Shown: positions 29,371 to 37,164 of the stretch, one piece after another
How positions within the stretch are numbered: position 1 is the first letter of the stretch
How the letters are laid out: the number at the start of each line of letters is the position of its first letter
DNA from: Streptomyces poriferorum
Lineage (GTDB): Bacteria; Actinomycetota; Actinomycetes; Streptomycetales; Streptomycetaceae
Direction of reading: 5' to 3'
Length of the DNA stretch: 37,164 nt
NCBI RefSeq assembly: GCF_019399235.1
Contig: NZ_JAELVH010000157.1
Coordinates: forward strand, 1-37,164
Position numbers and translations under genes: made by a program
The notes under the pieces: generated by a model
The model's input: only the letters and a program-made list of their open reading frames with translations
Database searches by the model: none
What the model was told of the DNA's origin: nothing

Positions 29371-30684
29371 ATGCGCACCATCAGAGCCGCAGCAGCCGCC
29401 ACCCTCGCGATCTCCATCGCCGCCGGAGTCACCGGCTGCGGAGGCGGTACGTCATCGAGCGGCGGCAGCAACGATTCACCCAAGACCCTCACGTACTGGG
29501 CCTCCAACCAGGGCCCCAGCATCGAGGCCGACAAGAAGATCCTGACGCCCGAGCTGAAGAAGTTCGAGGAGCAGACCGGCATCAAGGTCAAGCTCGAGGT
29601 CGTCCCCTGGGCCGACCTGCTCAACCGGATCCTCGCGGCCACCACCTCCGGTCAGGGCCCGGACGTCCTGAACATCGGCAACACCTGGTCGGCCTCGCTC
29701 CAGGCGACGGGAGCGCTGCTGCCCTGGGACAAGGCGAACTTCGACGCCATCGGCGGCCGTGACCGCTTCGTGGACTCTGCGGTCGCCTCGGCCGGCGCGG
29801 AGGGCAAGGACCCCTCCGCTGTCCCGCTGTACTCGCTCGCGTACGCCCTCTACTACAACAAGAAGAGCTTCGCCGAGGCGGGCATCGCGGGGCCCCCGGC
29901 CACCTGGGACGAACTGGTCGAGGACGGCAAGAAGCTCTCCAAGAACGGCAAGTGGGGCCTGGGCGCGGAGGGCTCCAACCTCTCCATCAACATCCACCAG
30001 ACCTTCGTCCTGGCACAGCAGCACGGCGCGGACTTCTTCGACGCCGCCGGAAAGCCGACGTTCACCTCCGACGGTGCCGTCGCGGCCGTGAAGCAGTACA
30101 TCGACTTGATGGCCAAGGACAAGATCATCGCGCCGGGCAACGCCGAGTACGCCCAGAACCAGTCCCTGACGGACTTCGCCAAGGGCAAGACCGCGATGGT
30201 GCTGTGGCAGGCCGCCGCCTCGACGTTCGCCTCCCAGGGCATGAAGCCCGAGGACTGGGGCGCGGCCCCCGTGCCCGTCGCGTCCGGCACCCCGGGCCAG
30301 GGCAAGAACATCAACTCGATGGTCGCCGGCATCAACATGGCGGTGTTCAAGAACACCAAGAACATCGACGGCGCCAAGAAGTTCGTGAAGTTCATGACGA
30401 GCGACGCCGAGCAGAAGCTGCTCAACAAGACCTACGGGTCCATCCCGCCGGTCAAGACCGCCCAGGCCGACGCCGCGTTCTCGGCGCCCGACCTCGCGGT
30501 CCTGCGCGACACGCTGGCCAAGAGCGCGGCCCCGCTGCCGCAGGTGCCCAACGAGTCGCAGTTCGAGACCGCCGTCGGCACCGCGGTCAAGGAACTGTGG
30601 GCCGACGCCGCAGCCGGACGCCCCGTGACCACCGAATCCGTCAAGGCGCGCCTCGAAAAGGCCCAGCAGACGATGCAGCAGTAA
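29371..30684 (+). CDS. sugar ABC transporter substrate-binding lipoprotein
   Basis: The 437-residue protein has a lipoprotein signal (lipobox Cys23 in AGVTGC, then a Gly/Ser linker). It has the family 1 solute-binding fold (KTLTYWASNQGPSIEADKKI, DVLNIGNTWSASLQATGALL, YALYYNKKSFAEAGI, PPATWDELVEDGKKLSKNG, IKVKLEVVPWADLLN). It sits on the outer face of the membrane and hands oligosaccharide to the two permeases that follow. With a GH1 beta-glucosidase at the end of the operon the ligand is probably a beta-linked disaccharide or oligosaccharide, as in cebEFG-bglC loci. The regulator here, however, is ROK rather than LacI. Confidence 0.94.
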   Translation: MRTIRAAAAATLAISIAAGVTGCGGGTSSSGGSNDSPKTLTYWASNQGPSIEADKKILTPELKKFEEQTGIKVKLEVVPWADLLNRILAATTSGQGPDVLNIGNTWSASLQATGALLPWDKANFDAIGGRDRFVDSAVASAGAEGKDPSAVPLYSLAYALYYNKKSFAEAGIAGPPATWDELVEDGKKLSKNGKWGLGAEGSNLSINIHQTFVLAQQHGADFFDAAGKPTFTSDGAVAAVKQYIDLMAKDKIIAPGNAEYAQNQSLTDFAKGKTAMVLWQAAASTFASQGMKPEDWGAAPVPVASGTPGQGKNINSMVAGINMAVFKNTKNIDGAKKFVKFMTSDAEQKLLNKTYGSIPPVKTAQADAAFSAPDLAVLRDTLAKSAAPLPQVPNESQFETAVGTAVKELWADAAAGRPVTTESVKARLEKAQQTMQQ

Positions 30685-30694
30685 GGCACCTTCC

Positions 30695-31705
30695 ATGACC
30701 GCCACCGTGACCACCGACAGCCGGACCGAAAAGTCGGACAGGGTGACGAGCCGGGGCACCGGGGGTGCGCGCAGGAGACTGCCGCGCATCCCCGACCGGA
30801 TCCGCCAGGGCGGACTGCCCTACCTCCTGCTCCTGCCGGCCGTCCTGCTCGAACTTCTCATCCATGTGATCCCGATGATCATCGGGATCGTGATGAGCTT
30901 CCGCCGGCTCACTCAGTTCTTCATCGGCAACTGGGGCGCAGCGCCCTGGACCGGCCTCGACAACTACAAGATCGCCGTCGACTTCAACGCCCCGATCGGC
31001 GAGGCGCTGCTCCACTCGTTCTTCGTCACCTGCGTCTTCACGTTCTTCGCCGTCGGCCTGGCGTGGCTGTTCGGTGTCACGGCGGCGATCATGCTCCAGG
31101 AGAACTTCCGCGGCCGCGGGTTCCTGCGGGCGATCTTCCTCGTCCCGTACGCCCTGCCGGTCTACGCGGCCGTCATCACCTGGGCGTTCATGTTCCAGCG
31201 GGACAACGGACTGGTCAACCACGTGCTCCACGACCAGCTCGGGCTGACCGACCAGCCGTCCTTCTGGCTGATCGGCGACAACAGCATCTACGCGCTGATC
31301 GTCGTCTCGGTCTGGAAGGGCTGGCCGTTCGCCTTCCTCATCGTGATGGCGGGGCTGCAGAACATCCCGCGCGAGCTGTACGAAGCCTCCGCGATCGACG
31401 GCGCCGGCATCTGGCAGCAGATCCGCAAGATCACGCTGCCGTCGCTGCGCCCGGTCAACCAGGTCCTGGTGCTCGTCCTGTTCCTCTGGACGTTCAACGA
31501 CTTCAACACCCCGTACGTGCTGTTCGGCAAGGCGGCACCTTCGAGCGCGGACCTCATCTCGATCCACATCTACCAGTCGTCGTTCGTCACCTGGAACTTC
31601 GGCACCGGATCGGCGATGTCCGTGCTCCTGCTGCTGTTCCTGCTGGTCGTGACGGCCGTCTACCTGCTCATCACCTCGCGCGGAAGGAAGGGTGCAGATG
31701 CCTAG
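30695..31705 (+). CDS. sugar ABC transporter permease (first)
   Basis: This 336-residue membrane protein is of the MalF type: N-terminal basic cytoplasmic tail, first helix YLLLLPAVLLELLIHVIPMI, about six helices, and the EAA loop EASAIDGAGIWQQIRKITLP that docks to the ATPase. It starts 10 bases after the binding protein and overlaps the next permease by 8 bases. No ATP-binding subunit is encoded here. In streptomycetes such importers usually share the MsiK ATPase encoded elsewhere. Confidence 0.94.
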   Translation: MTATVTTDSRTEKSDRVTSRGTGGARRRLPRIPDRIRQGGLPYLLLLPAVLLELLIHVIPMIIGIVMSFRRLTQFFIGNWGAAPWTGLDNYKIAVDFNAPIGEALLHSFFVTCVFTFFAVGLAWLFGVTAAIMLQENFRGRGFLRAIFLVPYALPVYAAVITWAFMFQRDNGLVNHVLHDQLGLTDQPSFWLIGDNSIYALIVVSVWKGWPFAFLIVMAGLQNIPRELYEASAIDGAGIWQQIRKITLPSLRPVNQVLVLVLFLWTFNDFNTPYVLFGKAAPSSADLISIHIYQSSFVTWNFGTGSAMSVLLLLFLLVVTAVYLLITSRGRKGADA

Positions 31706-32606
31706 CCATGCCCAGCCGGCCGCACTGTCGAGAGCGGCCGGATCAAGATCACGGTCCCGGTCGCCGATGGCCGCGCCGCAGTCCTTCCTCTGGACCCGCC
31801 GCATCATCCTGGCCTTCCTGACCGCCTTCGTCCTGCTGCCCGTGTACGTGATGATCAGCAGTTCCCTCAAGCCGCTCCAGGACGTCTCGGGGAAGTTCCA
31901 CTGGATCCCGTCCGGGCTGACCGTCAAGCCGTACCTCGACATCTGGGACACCGTCCCCCTCGCCCGGTACTTCGTCAACTCGCTGTTGGTGGCGGGCTCG
32001 GCGACGGTCCTCTCGGTGATCATCGCGGTGTTCTCCGCGTACGCCGTCAGCCGCTACAAGTTCCGCGGCAAGCGGGTCTTCACCGTCACGGTGCTCTCCA
32101 CCCAGATGTTCCCCGGCATCCTCTTCCTGCTCCCGCTGTTCCTCATCTTCGTCAACATCGGGAACAGCACCGGGATCGCGCTGTACGGCTCGCGCGGCGG
32201 GCTGATCCTCACGTATCTGACGTTCTCGCTGCCGTTCTCCATCTGGATGCTCATCGGGTACTTCGACTCGATCCCCAGGGACCTGGACGAAGCCGCCCTC
32301 GTCGACGGCTGCGGACCGCTCGGCGCCCTGTTCCGGGTCGTCGTGCCTGCCGCGGTGCCGGGCATCGTCGCCGTCGCCGTGTACGCGTTCATGACGGCCT
32401 GGGGCGAGGTCCTCTTCGCCTCCGTCATGACCAACGACACCACCCGCACGCTCGCCGTCGGCCTCCAGGGCTACGCGACACAGAACGACGTCTACTGGAA
32501 CCAGGTCATGGCCGCCTCGCTCGTCGTCAGCGTGCCGATCGTCGGCGGGTTCCTGCTCCTCCAGCGCTACCTCGTCGCCGGCCTCACTGCGGGAGCCGTC
32601 AAGTGA
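31698..32606 (+). CDS. sugar ABC transporter permease (second)
   Basis: The 302-residue MalG-type permease has a Ser/Arg-rich N-terminal tail, first helix IILAFLTAFVLLPVYVMISS, the SLKPLQDVSG periplasmic segment, and the EAA loop EAALVDGCGPLGALFRVVVP. It forms the membrane channel with the first permease. ATG 31698 is preceded by AAGG and overlaps the upstream stop. GTG 31692 is an alternative. Its own stop overlaps the GH1 start as GTGA. Confidence 0.93.
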   Translation: MPSHAQPAALSRAAGSRSRSRSPMAAPQSFLWTRRIILAFLTAFVLLPVYVMISSSLKPLQDVSGKFHWIPSGLTVKPYLDIWDTVPLARYFVNSLLVAGSATVLSVIIAVFSAYAVSRYKFRGKRVFTVTVLSTQMFPGILFLLPLFLIFVNIGNSTGIALYGSRGGLILTYLTFSLPFSIWMLIGYFDSIPRDLDEAALVDGCGPLGALFRVVVPAAVPGIVAVAVYAFMTAWGEVLFASVMTNDTTRTLAVGLQGYATQNDVYWNQVMAASLVVSVPIVGGFLLLQRYLVAGLTAGAVK

Positions 32607-33985
32607 CCATTTCGGAAAGGAAGTCCGTGAACGACCTCAGCGCCCTCCCGGCCGACTTCACCTGGGGCGTAGCCACCGCCGCGTACCAGATCGAGGGAGC
32701 CGTGACCGAGGACGGCCGCGCGCCCTCGATCTGGGACACCTTCTCCCACACCCCGGGCAAGGTGGCCGGTGGCGACACCGGGGACGTGGCCTGCGACCAC
32801 TACCACCGCGTCCCCGAGGACATCGCCCTGGTCAAGGAGGTGGGGGCGGGCGCGTACCGCTTCTCGCTCGCCTGGCCGCGGATCGTCCCGGGCGGTGACG
32901 GCCCGGTCAACGAAGCCGGTCTCGACTTCTACGACCGGCTCGTCGACGGGCTGCTGGATGCCGGGATCACCCCGTTCGCCACGCTCTACCACTGGGACCT
33001 GCCGCAGGCGCTCCAGGACCGGGGCGGCTGGACGGTCCGCGAGACCGCGGAGCACTTCGCCGCGTACACCGCGGTCGTCGTGGACCGCCTCGGGGACCGG
33101 GTCAAGGACTGGGCGACGCTCAACGAGCCGCTCTGCTCGGCGTGGATCGGACACCTCGAAGGCACGATGGCTCCGGGTCTCACCGACCTCACCGCCGCCG
33201 TCCGGGCCTCCTACCACCTGCACCTGGGCCACGGCCTCGCGGTGCAGGCGATCCGGGCCGCGACCCCGGACGCCCGCGTCGGCATCGTCAACAACCTCAG
33301 CCCGGTGGAGGCCGCCACCGACCGCGAGGCGGACCGGGCCGCCGCGGTGCGCGGGGACGGCCACATCAACCGCTGGTGGCTCGACCCGATCCTGGGGCGC
33401 GGCTACCCGCAGGACATGGTCGACCTGTACGGGGTCGAACTCCCGGTCCGGGAAGGCGACATGGAGCTCATCTCGGCTCCGCTCGACTGGATGGGTGTGA
33501 ACTACTACTTCCGCCAGGTCGTCACCGCCGACGCGACCGGCCCCGTCCCGCACGCCAAGCAGGTCTACCTGCCCGGTTCCCGCCACACCCACATGGACTG
33601 GGAGGTCCACGCGCAGGGCCTGGAACAGCTCCTCCTGCGCCTGACCGAGGAGTACGGCGTCCAGCGCCTGTACGTCACCGAGAACGGCGCCGCGTACCAG
33701 GACGTCGTCCTCGCCGACGGTTCGGTGCACGACCCGGAGCGGACCCAGTACCTGGAGGAGCACCTCGCCGCCTGCGCCCGCGCCGTCCGCAAGGGTGCGC
33801 CGCTCGCCGGCTACTTCGCCTGGTCCCTGCTGGACAACTTCGAGTGGGCGTACGGCTACGACAAGCGGTTCGGCCTCGTCCACGTCGACTACGCGACACA
33901 GCGCCGCACCGTCAAGAGCAGCGGCCGGCGGTACGCCGAGCTGGCCCGCGAAGTGGCGGCGGGCCGCTCACGCAAGGCCGCCTGA
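32603..33985 (+). CDS. GH1 beta-glucosidase
   Basis: The 460-residue enzyme has the GH1 pattern: FTWGVATAAYQIEGAVTEDG near the N-terminus, RFSLAWPRIVP, acid/base Glu175 in DWATLNEP, MGVNYYFRQVV, nucleophile Glu360 in YVTENGAAY, and AGYFAWSLLDNFEWAYGYDK at the aglycone end. It retains anomeric configuration and cleaves terminal beta-glucose from short oligosaccharides. With no signal peptide it acts on sugars brought in by the adjacent importer. GTG 32603 overlaps the permease stop and has GGGAG upstream. GTG 32627 also has a good site (GGAAAGGAAG), so the first eight residues are uncertain. A terminator follows. Confidence 0.95.
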   Translation: MTISERKSVNDLSALPADFTWGVATAAYQIEGAVTEDGRAPSIWDTFSHTPGKVAGGDTGDVACDHYHRVPEDIALVKEVGAGAYRFSLAWPRIVPGGDGPVNEAGLDFYDRLVDGLLDAGITPFATLYHWDLPQALQDRGGWTVRETAEHFAAYTAVVVDRLGDRVKDWATLNEPLCSAWIGHLEGTMAPGLTDLTAAVRASYHLHLGHGLAVQAIRAATPDARVGIVNNLSPVEAATDREADRAAAVRGDGHINRWWLDPILGRGYPQDMVDLYGVELPVREGDMELISAPLDWMGVNYYFRQVVTADATGPVPHAKQVYLPGSRHTHMDWEVHAQGLEQLLLRLTEEYGVQRLYVTENGAAYQDVVLADGSVHDPERTQYLEEHLAACARAVRKGAPLAGYFAWSLLDNFEWAYGYDKRFGLVHVDYATQRRTVKSSGRRYAELAREVAAGRSRKAA

Positions 33986-34019
33986 CCTCTCGGTGAGGGC
34001 GTAGGGGCCACCCCGGCAG

Positions 34020-34055
34020 CCTCCGGCCGCGACGGACGACCGTCGCCGCCGGAGG
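34020..34055 (+). terminator. terminator of the importer-GH1 operon
   Basis: CCTCCGGC (34020-34027) pairs with GCCGGAGG (34048-34055), and an inner CGACGG/CCGTCG stem (34030-34035 / 34040-34045) continues it. TTTCT follows. It lies 35 bases past the GH1 stop. Confidence 0.82.
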
Positions 34056-34236
34056 TTTCTCGTCTCGCGCCTCTCGGTGCGTGGCTCTCGGTTCGCGCCT
34101 CTCGGCTCGTGCCCCGTTCGGCCAAGAATTCGACAAGTCCGACTACGGGTTGTCCGATCCTCGGCGCGGAACCTCCTCCACGTGATTGATTTCCCTGTAC
34201 AGCTACTGCGGCAACGCCGTGTTGAGGGGGCGCATC

Positions 34237-35511
34237 GTGAGGACGAAGAGCGTGAACGGCCGTGCGACAGGGTGGCGGACTCGCGCGGTCGCGGCGGCGT
34301 GCTGCCTGACCCTGTCAGGTGCGGGGGCGTGTTCGTCGGGGCCCGAGCACAGCAACCGGGCGCGCATCCAGGTGGACCGGCCCGAATCCCTGGCCGACGC
34401 CCCGGTCCAGGTCCGGGTCACGGGCCTGCATCCGCACGAGGAGGTCACCCTGACCGCAGGCTCCGTGGATCGTGAGGGCGTTCGATGGGCCAGTCAGGCT
34501 GTCGTCACCGCGAACGATTCGGGAACGGTGGACCTGGACCGTGCACGATCCCGGTCAGGCACCTACCGCGGCGTGGACGGCATGGGGCTGTTCTGGTCCA
34601 TGAAGCCGCGTGACATGGACGCGGGCAAGGCGGCGTTCTTCCCGAAACTGCCGGAACAGCAGGCGTCGTACAAGGTGACTCTCGCTGTGGAGGCGGGCGG
34701 CAAGCCGATCGCGACGCGCTCGCTGACGCGAACGTGGATGAGCGAGGGCACGGTCCACCAGGCGTTGAGCGGGGGCAGGAACGGCGTGTTCGGGGCCCTT
34801 TACCTGCCGCCTCCCCACGCGCCTCGACGCGCACCGGTCCTGAGCATCGGCGGCTCGGAAGGCGGAATCAGCAACTCGTTCGCCGCCGCGTTGCTCGCCT
34901 CCCACGGGCACCCCGTTCTCGCTCTCTGCTACTTCGGCTGCCCGGGACGTCCGGAGACCCTGGAGAACATCAAGCTGGAGTACTTCGCCACGGCCGCCCG
35001 TCTTCTGGACCGGCGGTACGGCGCGGGTACCCGCAAACCTGTCGTGATCGGGATCTCCCGCGGCACGGAGGCAGCCCAGCTCCTCGCCCACACCTACCCC
35101 GGCCTCGTCAGCGACCTCGTGCTCTACGCACCGTCCCGGAGCACCACCCCGGGGTACCCGCACGGCGTGGCATGGACCCGGGACGACGACCCGCTCGATT
35201 TCACACCCATCCCACTGGACGACGTCAACGGCGACATCCTGGCCGTCGCGGGGGACGACGACCGGCTCTGGCAGTCGGCCGACGCCGCCCGCAGCATAGG
35301 GGACGAGCGAACGCGCCCGGGCCGGCAGCGCGAGGCACTGGTCTACAAGAACGCGGGGCACCACATCGGCTGGTATCCCTACAGCGCCACGGCCCGGTAC
35401 GCCAAGAACCCGATCTCGGGCAGCTACATGGATCTCGGCGGGACCCTGGCCGGGAACGCCCACGCACAGGCCGATGCCTGGCCCCGCGTGCTCAGCCTCC
35501 TCGGTGGGTGA
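34237..35511 (+). CDS. lipoprotein-like acyl-CoA thioesterase/BAAT-family protein
   Basis: From GTG 34237, with GAGGGGG 6 bases upstream, the 424-residue protein begins with a twin-Arg-containing signal and a lipobox-like SGAGAC (Cys32). It then shows the thioesterase/BAAT N-terminal domain (APVQVRVTGLHPHEEVTLTA, GMGLFWSMKP). The BAAT C-terminal alpha/beta-hydrolase follows (APVLSIGGSEGGISN, HPVLALCYFG, LENIKLEYF). The nucleophile is Ser in VVIGISRGTEAA, the acid probably Asp in AGDDDRLWQSA, and the base His in NAGHHIGW. The family normally hydrolyses acyl-CoA inside the cell or moves acyl groups to amino acids. Export is unexpected because CoA is not available outside. It may use another acyl donor or substrate. 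No operon partner is visible. Confidence 0.85.
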   Translation: MRTKSVNGRATGWRTRAVAAACCLTLSGAGACSSGPEHSNRARIQVDRPESLADAPVQVRVTGLHPHEEVTLTAGSVDREGVRWASQAVVTANDSGTVDLDRARSRSGTYRGVDGMGLFWSMKPRDMDAGKAAFFPKLPEQQASYKVTLAVEAGGKPIATRSLTRTWMSEGTVHQALSGGRNGVFGALYLPPPHAPRRAPVLSIGGSEGGISNSFAAALLASHGHPVLALCYFGCPGRPETLENIKLEYFATAARLLDRRYGAGTRKPVVIGISRGTEAAQLLAHTYPGLVSDLVLYAPSRSTTPGYPHGVAWTRDDDPLDFTPIPLDDVNGDILAVAGDDDRLWQSADAARSIGDERTRPGRQREALVYKNAGHHIGWYPYSATARYAKNPISGSYMDLGGTLAGNAHAQADAWPRVLSLLGG

Positions 35512-35569
35512 GACGGCATCTTGGAGAACTCGGCCGCCTTACGCCGGCCGAGGGGCACGTCCACGGGAT

Positions 35570-36163
35570 TCACTCGCCGCGCCCGGTCCCGCCGGTCGCC
35601 GACGGCCAGTTGGCCAGCAGGAAGTGCAGTGCCTCGACGGCACGCTCCCACGACGTCTGCACCGCTCGCGGCGCACCGAATCCGCCGTCCGCCTCAAGGG
35701 CGGTGAACCCGTGGAAGGTGCTGCGCAGCAGCCGTACCGCGTCCGTGAGATCGGGTTCGGTCAGGCCGTAGGCGCGCAGCATCGACGAGGTGGTCTCGAC
35801 GGTCCGGTGGTACGCGGGCGCCGCGGCGACGACGGCAGGATCGACGCGCATCCGCGTCGCCTCGTACCGGCCCGGGCACTCCAGCGCGAAGGACCGGTAG
35901 GCGTCGGCGAAGGCGATCAGGGCGTCCCGGCCGGCCCGGCCGGCCACGGCGGCCTCGATCCGGTCGATGAACTCGCCCGCGGCCAGCAGCGCGACCCTGG
36001 TACGCAGATCCTGGAGGTTCTTGACGTGGGAGTACAGGCTGGCGTCCTTGACGCCGAAGCCGCGGGCCAGCGCGGAAATGGTGACCTTGCCGAAGCCGAT
36101 CGAATCGGCCAGGTCGGCCGCCGCCGCCACGACCCGGTCGGTCGTGAGCCCCGCGCGAACCAT
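35570..36163 (-). CDS. TetR-family regulator with WHG-type C-terminal domain
   Basis: The 197-residue protein has a TetR helix-turn-helix (VRAGLTTDRVVAAAADLADS, FGKVTISALARGFGVKDASL, YSHVKNLQDLRTRVALLAAG). Its C-terminal domain contains RLLRSTFHGFTALEADGGFG, the WHG-type signature. ATG 36163 is preceded by a G-rich stretch (GGGGGTGGGG). The frame is open far upstream, to about 37117, but that extension is low-complexity and unlike coding sequence, so I end the gene at 36163. Its targets are unknown. The thioesterase-family gene is convergent. A GAGAGCGCTCTC palindrome lies 173 bases upstream of its start. Confidence 0.9.
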   Translation of the reverse strand: MVRAGLTTDRVVAAAADLADSIGFGKVTISALARGFGVKDASLYSHVKNLQDLRTRVALLAAGEFIDRIEAAVAGRAGRDALIAFADAYRSFALECPGRYEATRMRVDPAVVAAAPAYHRTVETTSSMLRAYGLTEPDLTDAVRLLRSTFHGFTALEADGGFGAPRAVQTSWERAVEALHFLLANWPSATGGTGRGE

Positions 36164-36335
36164 CCCCACCCCCGTCGACGTACTGCCTAGACCCCTTAGC
36201 TTTCTCCGGAATATACACAGGCGGGGGCCGGGCCGGGAAAGCCGGCGGCCCGCGGTGGCCACGGATTGCCGTGAGCACCGCGGGCTATTGCGCCGCGCCG
36301 ACAGCGGGGAGTGGGACGACGCGGGCAATTTGGGG

Positions 36336-36349
36336 GGAGAGCGCTCTCC
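36336..36349. promoter_or_regulatory. GGAGAGCGCTCTCC palindrome
   Basis: A perfect 14-bp copy of the operator found at the GH3 and LacI genes. It lies 173 bases upstream of the TetR start codon, with no other gene next to it. Confidence 0.6.
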
Positions 36350-36389
36350 TGGCAAGCAGGGCGCGTCTGCCGAGAAGAGCGAGCGCTCC

Positions 36390-36441
36390 CGGCACTTGGC
36401 GGTTACCGGCCGTTCCGGCACTTGCCGGTTACCGGCCGTTC
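36390..36441. repeat. 26-bp direct repeat, two copies
   Basis: The unit beginning CGGCACTTGGCGGTTACCGG at 36390 is repeated at 36416 with one change. A third partial copy (CGGCA) follows. Not coding as far as I can see. Confidence 0.8.
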
Positions 36442-36712
36442 CGGCAGCACAGGGAGCGGCGCCGGCCGGTCCCGCAAGTACGTGATCCCGTGAAATTCCG
36501 CGGCACCGAGGCCAGTAAGGCTGCGAAGGCCGGCGGGGACCCACCCTCCTCTTGTGGAGCACCGCCGGACGGGATCCTGGCGGGCGCGGCCCTGTCGCCA
36601 TGCGAACCTCCACGCCACTCCGCGTCCGCGCACATGGGGCGTGCGGCACGAAGAGGGAGGCAGCTGGATCGCACATCGCGGAGAGGCCCTTGGTGACGGT
36701 GACCGGAACGAG

Positions 36713-36730
36713 CGGGAGAGCGCTCTCCCG
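36713..36730. promoter_or_regulatory. CGGGAGAGCGCTCTCCCG palindrome, identical to the GH3 operator
   Basis: The same perfect 18-mer as at 23410-23427. On the minus strand a consensus-like TTGACA lies about 35 bases upstream of it, but no good -10 follows. There is no gene within 400 bases on either side in a fitting orientation. Confidence 0.65.
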
Positions 36731-36979
36731 TTGGTTTTCAGTGTTGCGCCGCAGCGCGAGAACTGTCAAGGGATGCCCTGAACAACAGCAGCACAGCCGC
36801 CTGTTGGTGGTACACGCGGGTACCCGACGGGCGGCCGACGAATCTGCGGATTTCACAGCTGACGAGCAGATCGGCGAAGCAGACAGAGCAGGTGCCGTAC
36901 CCCGACGCCGATGTCCGACGTGCCCTGGGAACGGTGCCTGACGGGCGAGGCGGGTGTCCACGCAGACACCGATCCCGCC

Positions 36980-37009
36980 AAGCGCTTCGTCAAGCGCTTC
37001 GTCAAGCGC
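36980..37009. repeat. 12-bp tandem repeat, two and a half copies
   Basis: AAGCGCTTCGTC occurs at 36980 and 36992, followed by AAGCGC. On the minus strand it would read as LDEA repeats within a possible gene remnant. Confidence 0.7.
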
Positions 37010-37164
37010 CAGGAACTCTTCCCACGGCTCCCGCACGCACGCACGGACCGGCCCCGGAGCGGGAGGGGCCGGGTGTCGTCCGTCCTTGAACAGGCCGTCC
37101 TCCCGTCCCGTATCCATACTGGACAGCGCGGCCTCCCCGTGCCCCGCCCCGGTCTGAGTACCGG

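Larger units (their letters stand above)
36164..37164. other. about 1 kb without a convincing gene
   Basis: No frame here has a ribosome site, a recognisable domain and sustained third-position bias. What I can see is the TetR promoter region at the left, two GAGAGCGCTCTC palindromes, a 26-bp x2 repeat and a 12-bp x2.5 repeat. On the minus strand a short patch with REPWEEFLALDEALDEALGG near 37000 looks slightly protein-like and could be a gene remnant, but I cannot name it. Confidence 0.6.

Noticed and set aside
36552..36941. 129-residue plus-strand frame across the 36713 palindrome
   Set aside because: No ribosome site, no recognisable domain, and irregular composition. It also reads through the palindrome.
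35570..37117. 515-residue minus-strand frame extending the TetR protein upstream
   Set aside because: The TetR fold starts at 36163 with a plausible start. The upstream part is low-complexity and spans two operators and two repeats.

Overview
The window is high-GC actinobacterial DNA, almost certainly from a Streptomyces or close relative. The signs are strong G/C bias at third codon positions, many GTG starts, a SigB/SigF-type sigma factor with RsbW-, STAS- and SpoIIE-type partners, LacI- and ROK-controlled sugar genes, an Rpf/LysM/M23 wall hydrolase, and a sugar ABC importer with no ATPase gene of its own. No tRNA, rRNA, CRISPR array, phage or intact insertion sequence was recognised.

Layout. 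1-2.1 kb (minus): urea transporter, urease gamma subunit, then a CbiX-like chelatase that runs off the left edge. 2.2-3.1 kb (plus): two overlapping fluoride channel (CrcB/Fluc) genes. 3.2-5.2 kb (minus): a 58-residue protein of unknown function and a large SDR protein with a Cys4 zinc-ribbon-like insert. 5.5-13.0 kb: a stress-signalling island made of a SigB/F-type sigma factor, a small helical protein, a three-gene phosphorelay (receiver-phosphatase, CHASE3 histidine kinase, Rcp1-like receiver), an RsbW-like kinase, a second SpoIIE-type phosphatase, a MarR regulator and a STAS anti-anti-sigma protein. 13.1-18.2 kb (minus): secreted GH92 alpha-mannosidase and PA14-GH2 glycosidase, each with a CAACGTTG palindrome upstream. 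18.4-23.1 kb: Sap/GAP-like membrane protein, a 102-bp tandem repeat, a FhuF-like [2Fe-2S] protein, an EamA-like transporter and the Rpf/LysM/M23 hydrolase. 23.2-27.1 kb: a 46-bp x4 repeat, then GH3 beta-glucosidase and a LacI repressor, each behind a GAGAGCGCTCTC palindrome. 27.2-34.0 kb: a membrane-anchored unknown, a ROK repressor divergent from a sugar ABC importer (binding protein and two permeases) and a GH1 beta-glucosidase. 34.2-36.2 kb: a lipoprotein-like acyl-CoA thioesterase/BAAT-family protein and a TetR regulator. 36.2-37.2 kb: about 1 kb with no convincing gene but two more GAGAGCGCTCTC palindromes and short tandem repeats.

How the genes fit together. The central island has every part type of a partner switch (sigma, kinase, STAS antagonist, PP2C phosphatases) plus a two-component input. 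Phased TGACAG repeats and a TGACA-containing palindrome near the MarR gene suggest local transcriptional control. The glycoside hydrolases form three separately controlled sets (CAACGTTG palindrome, GAGAGCGCTCTC palindrome, ROK), suited to beta-glucosides and mannose-containing glycans. The most unusual signals are the four-copy GAGAGCGCTCTC palindrome set with two copies in a gene desert, the chelatase in the urease operon, the SDR lacking its catalytic Tyr, the phased TGACAG repeats, and the exported-looking thioesterase-family protein.
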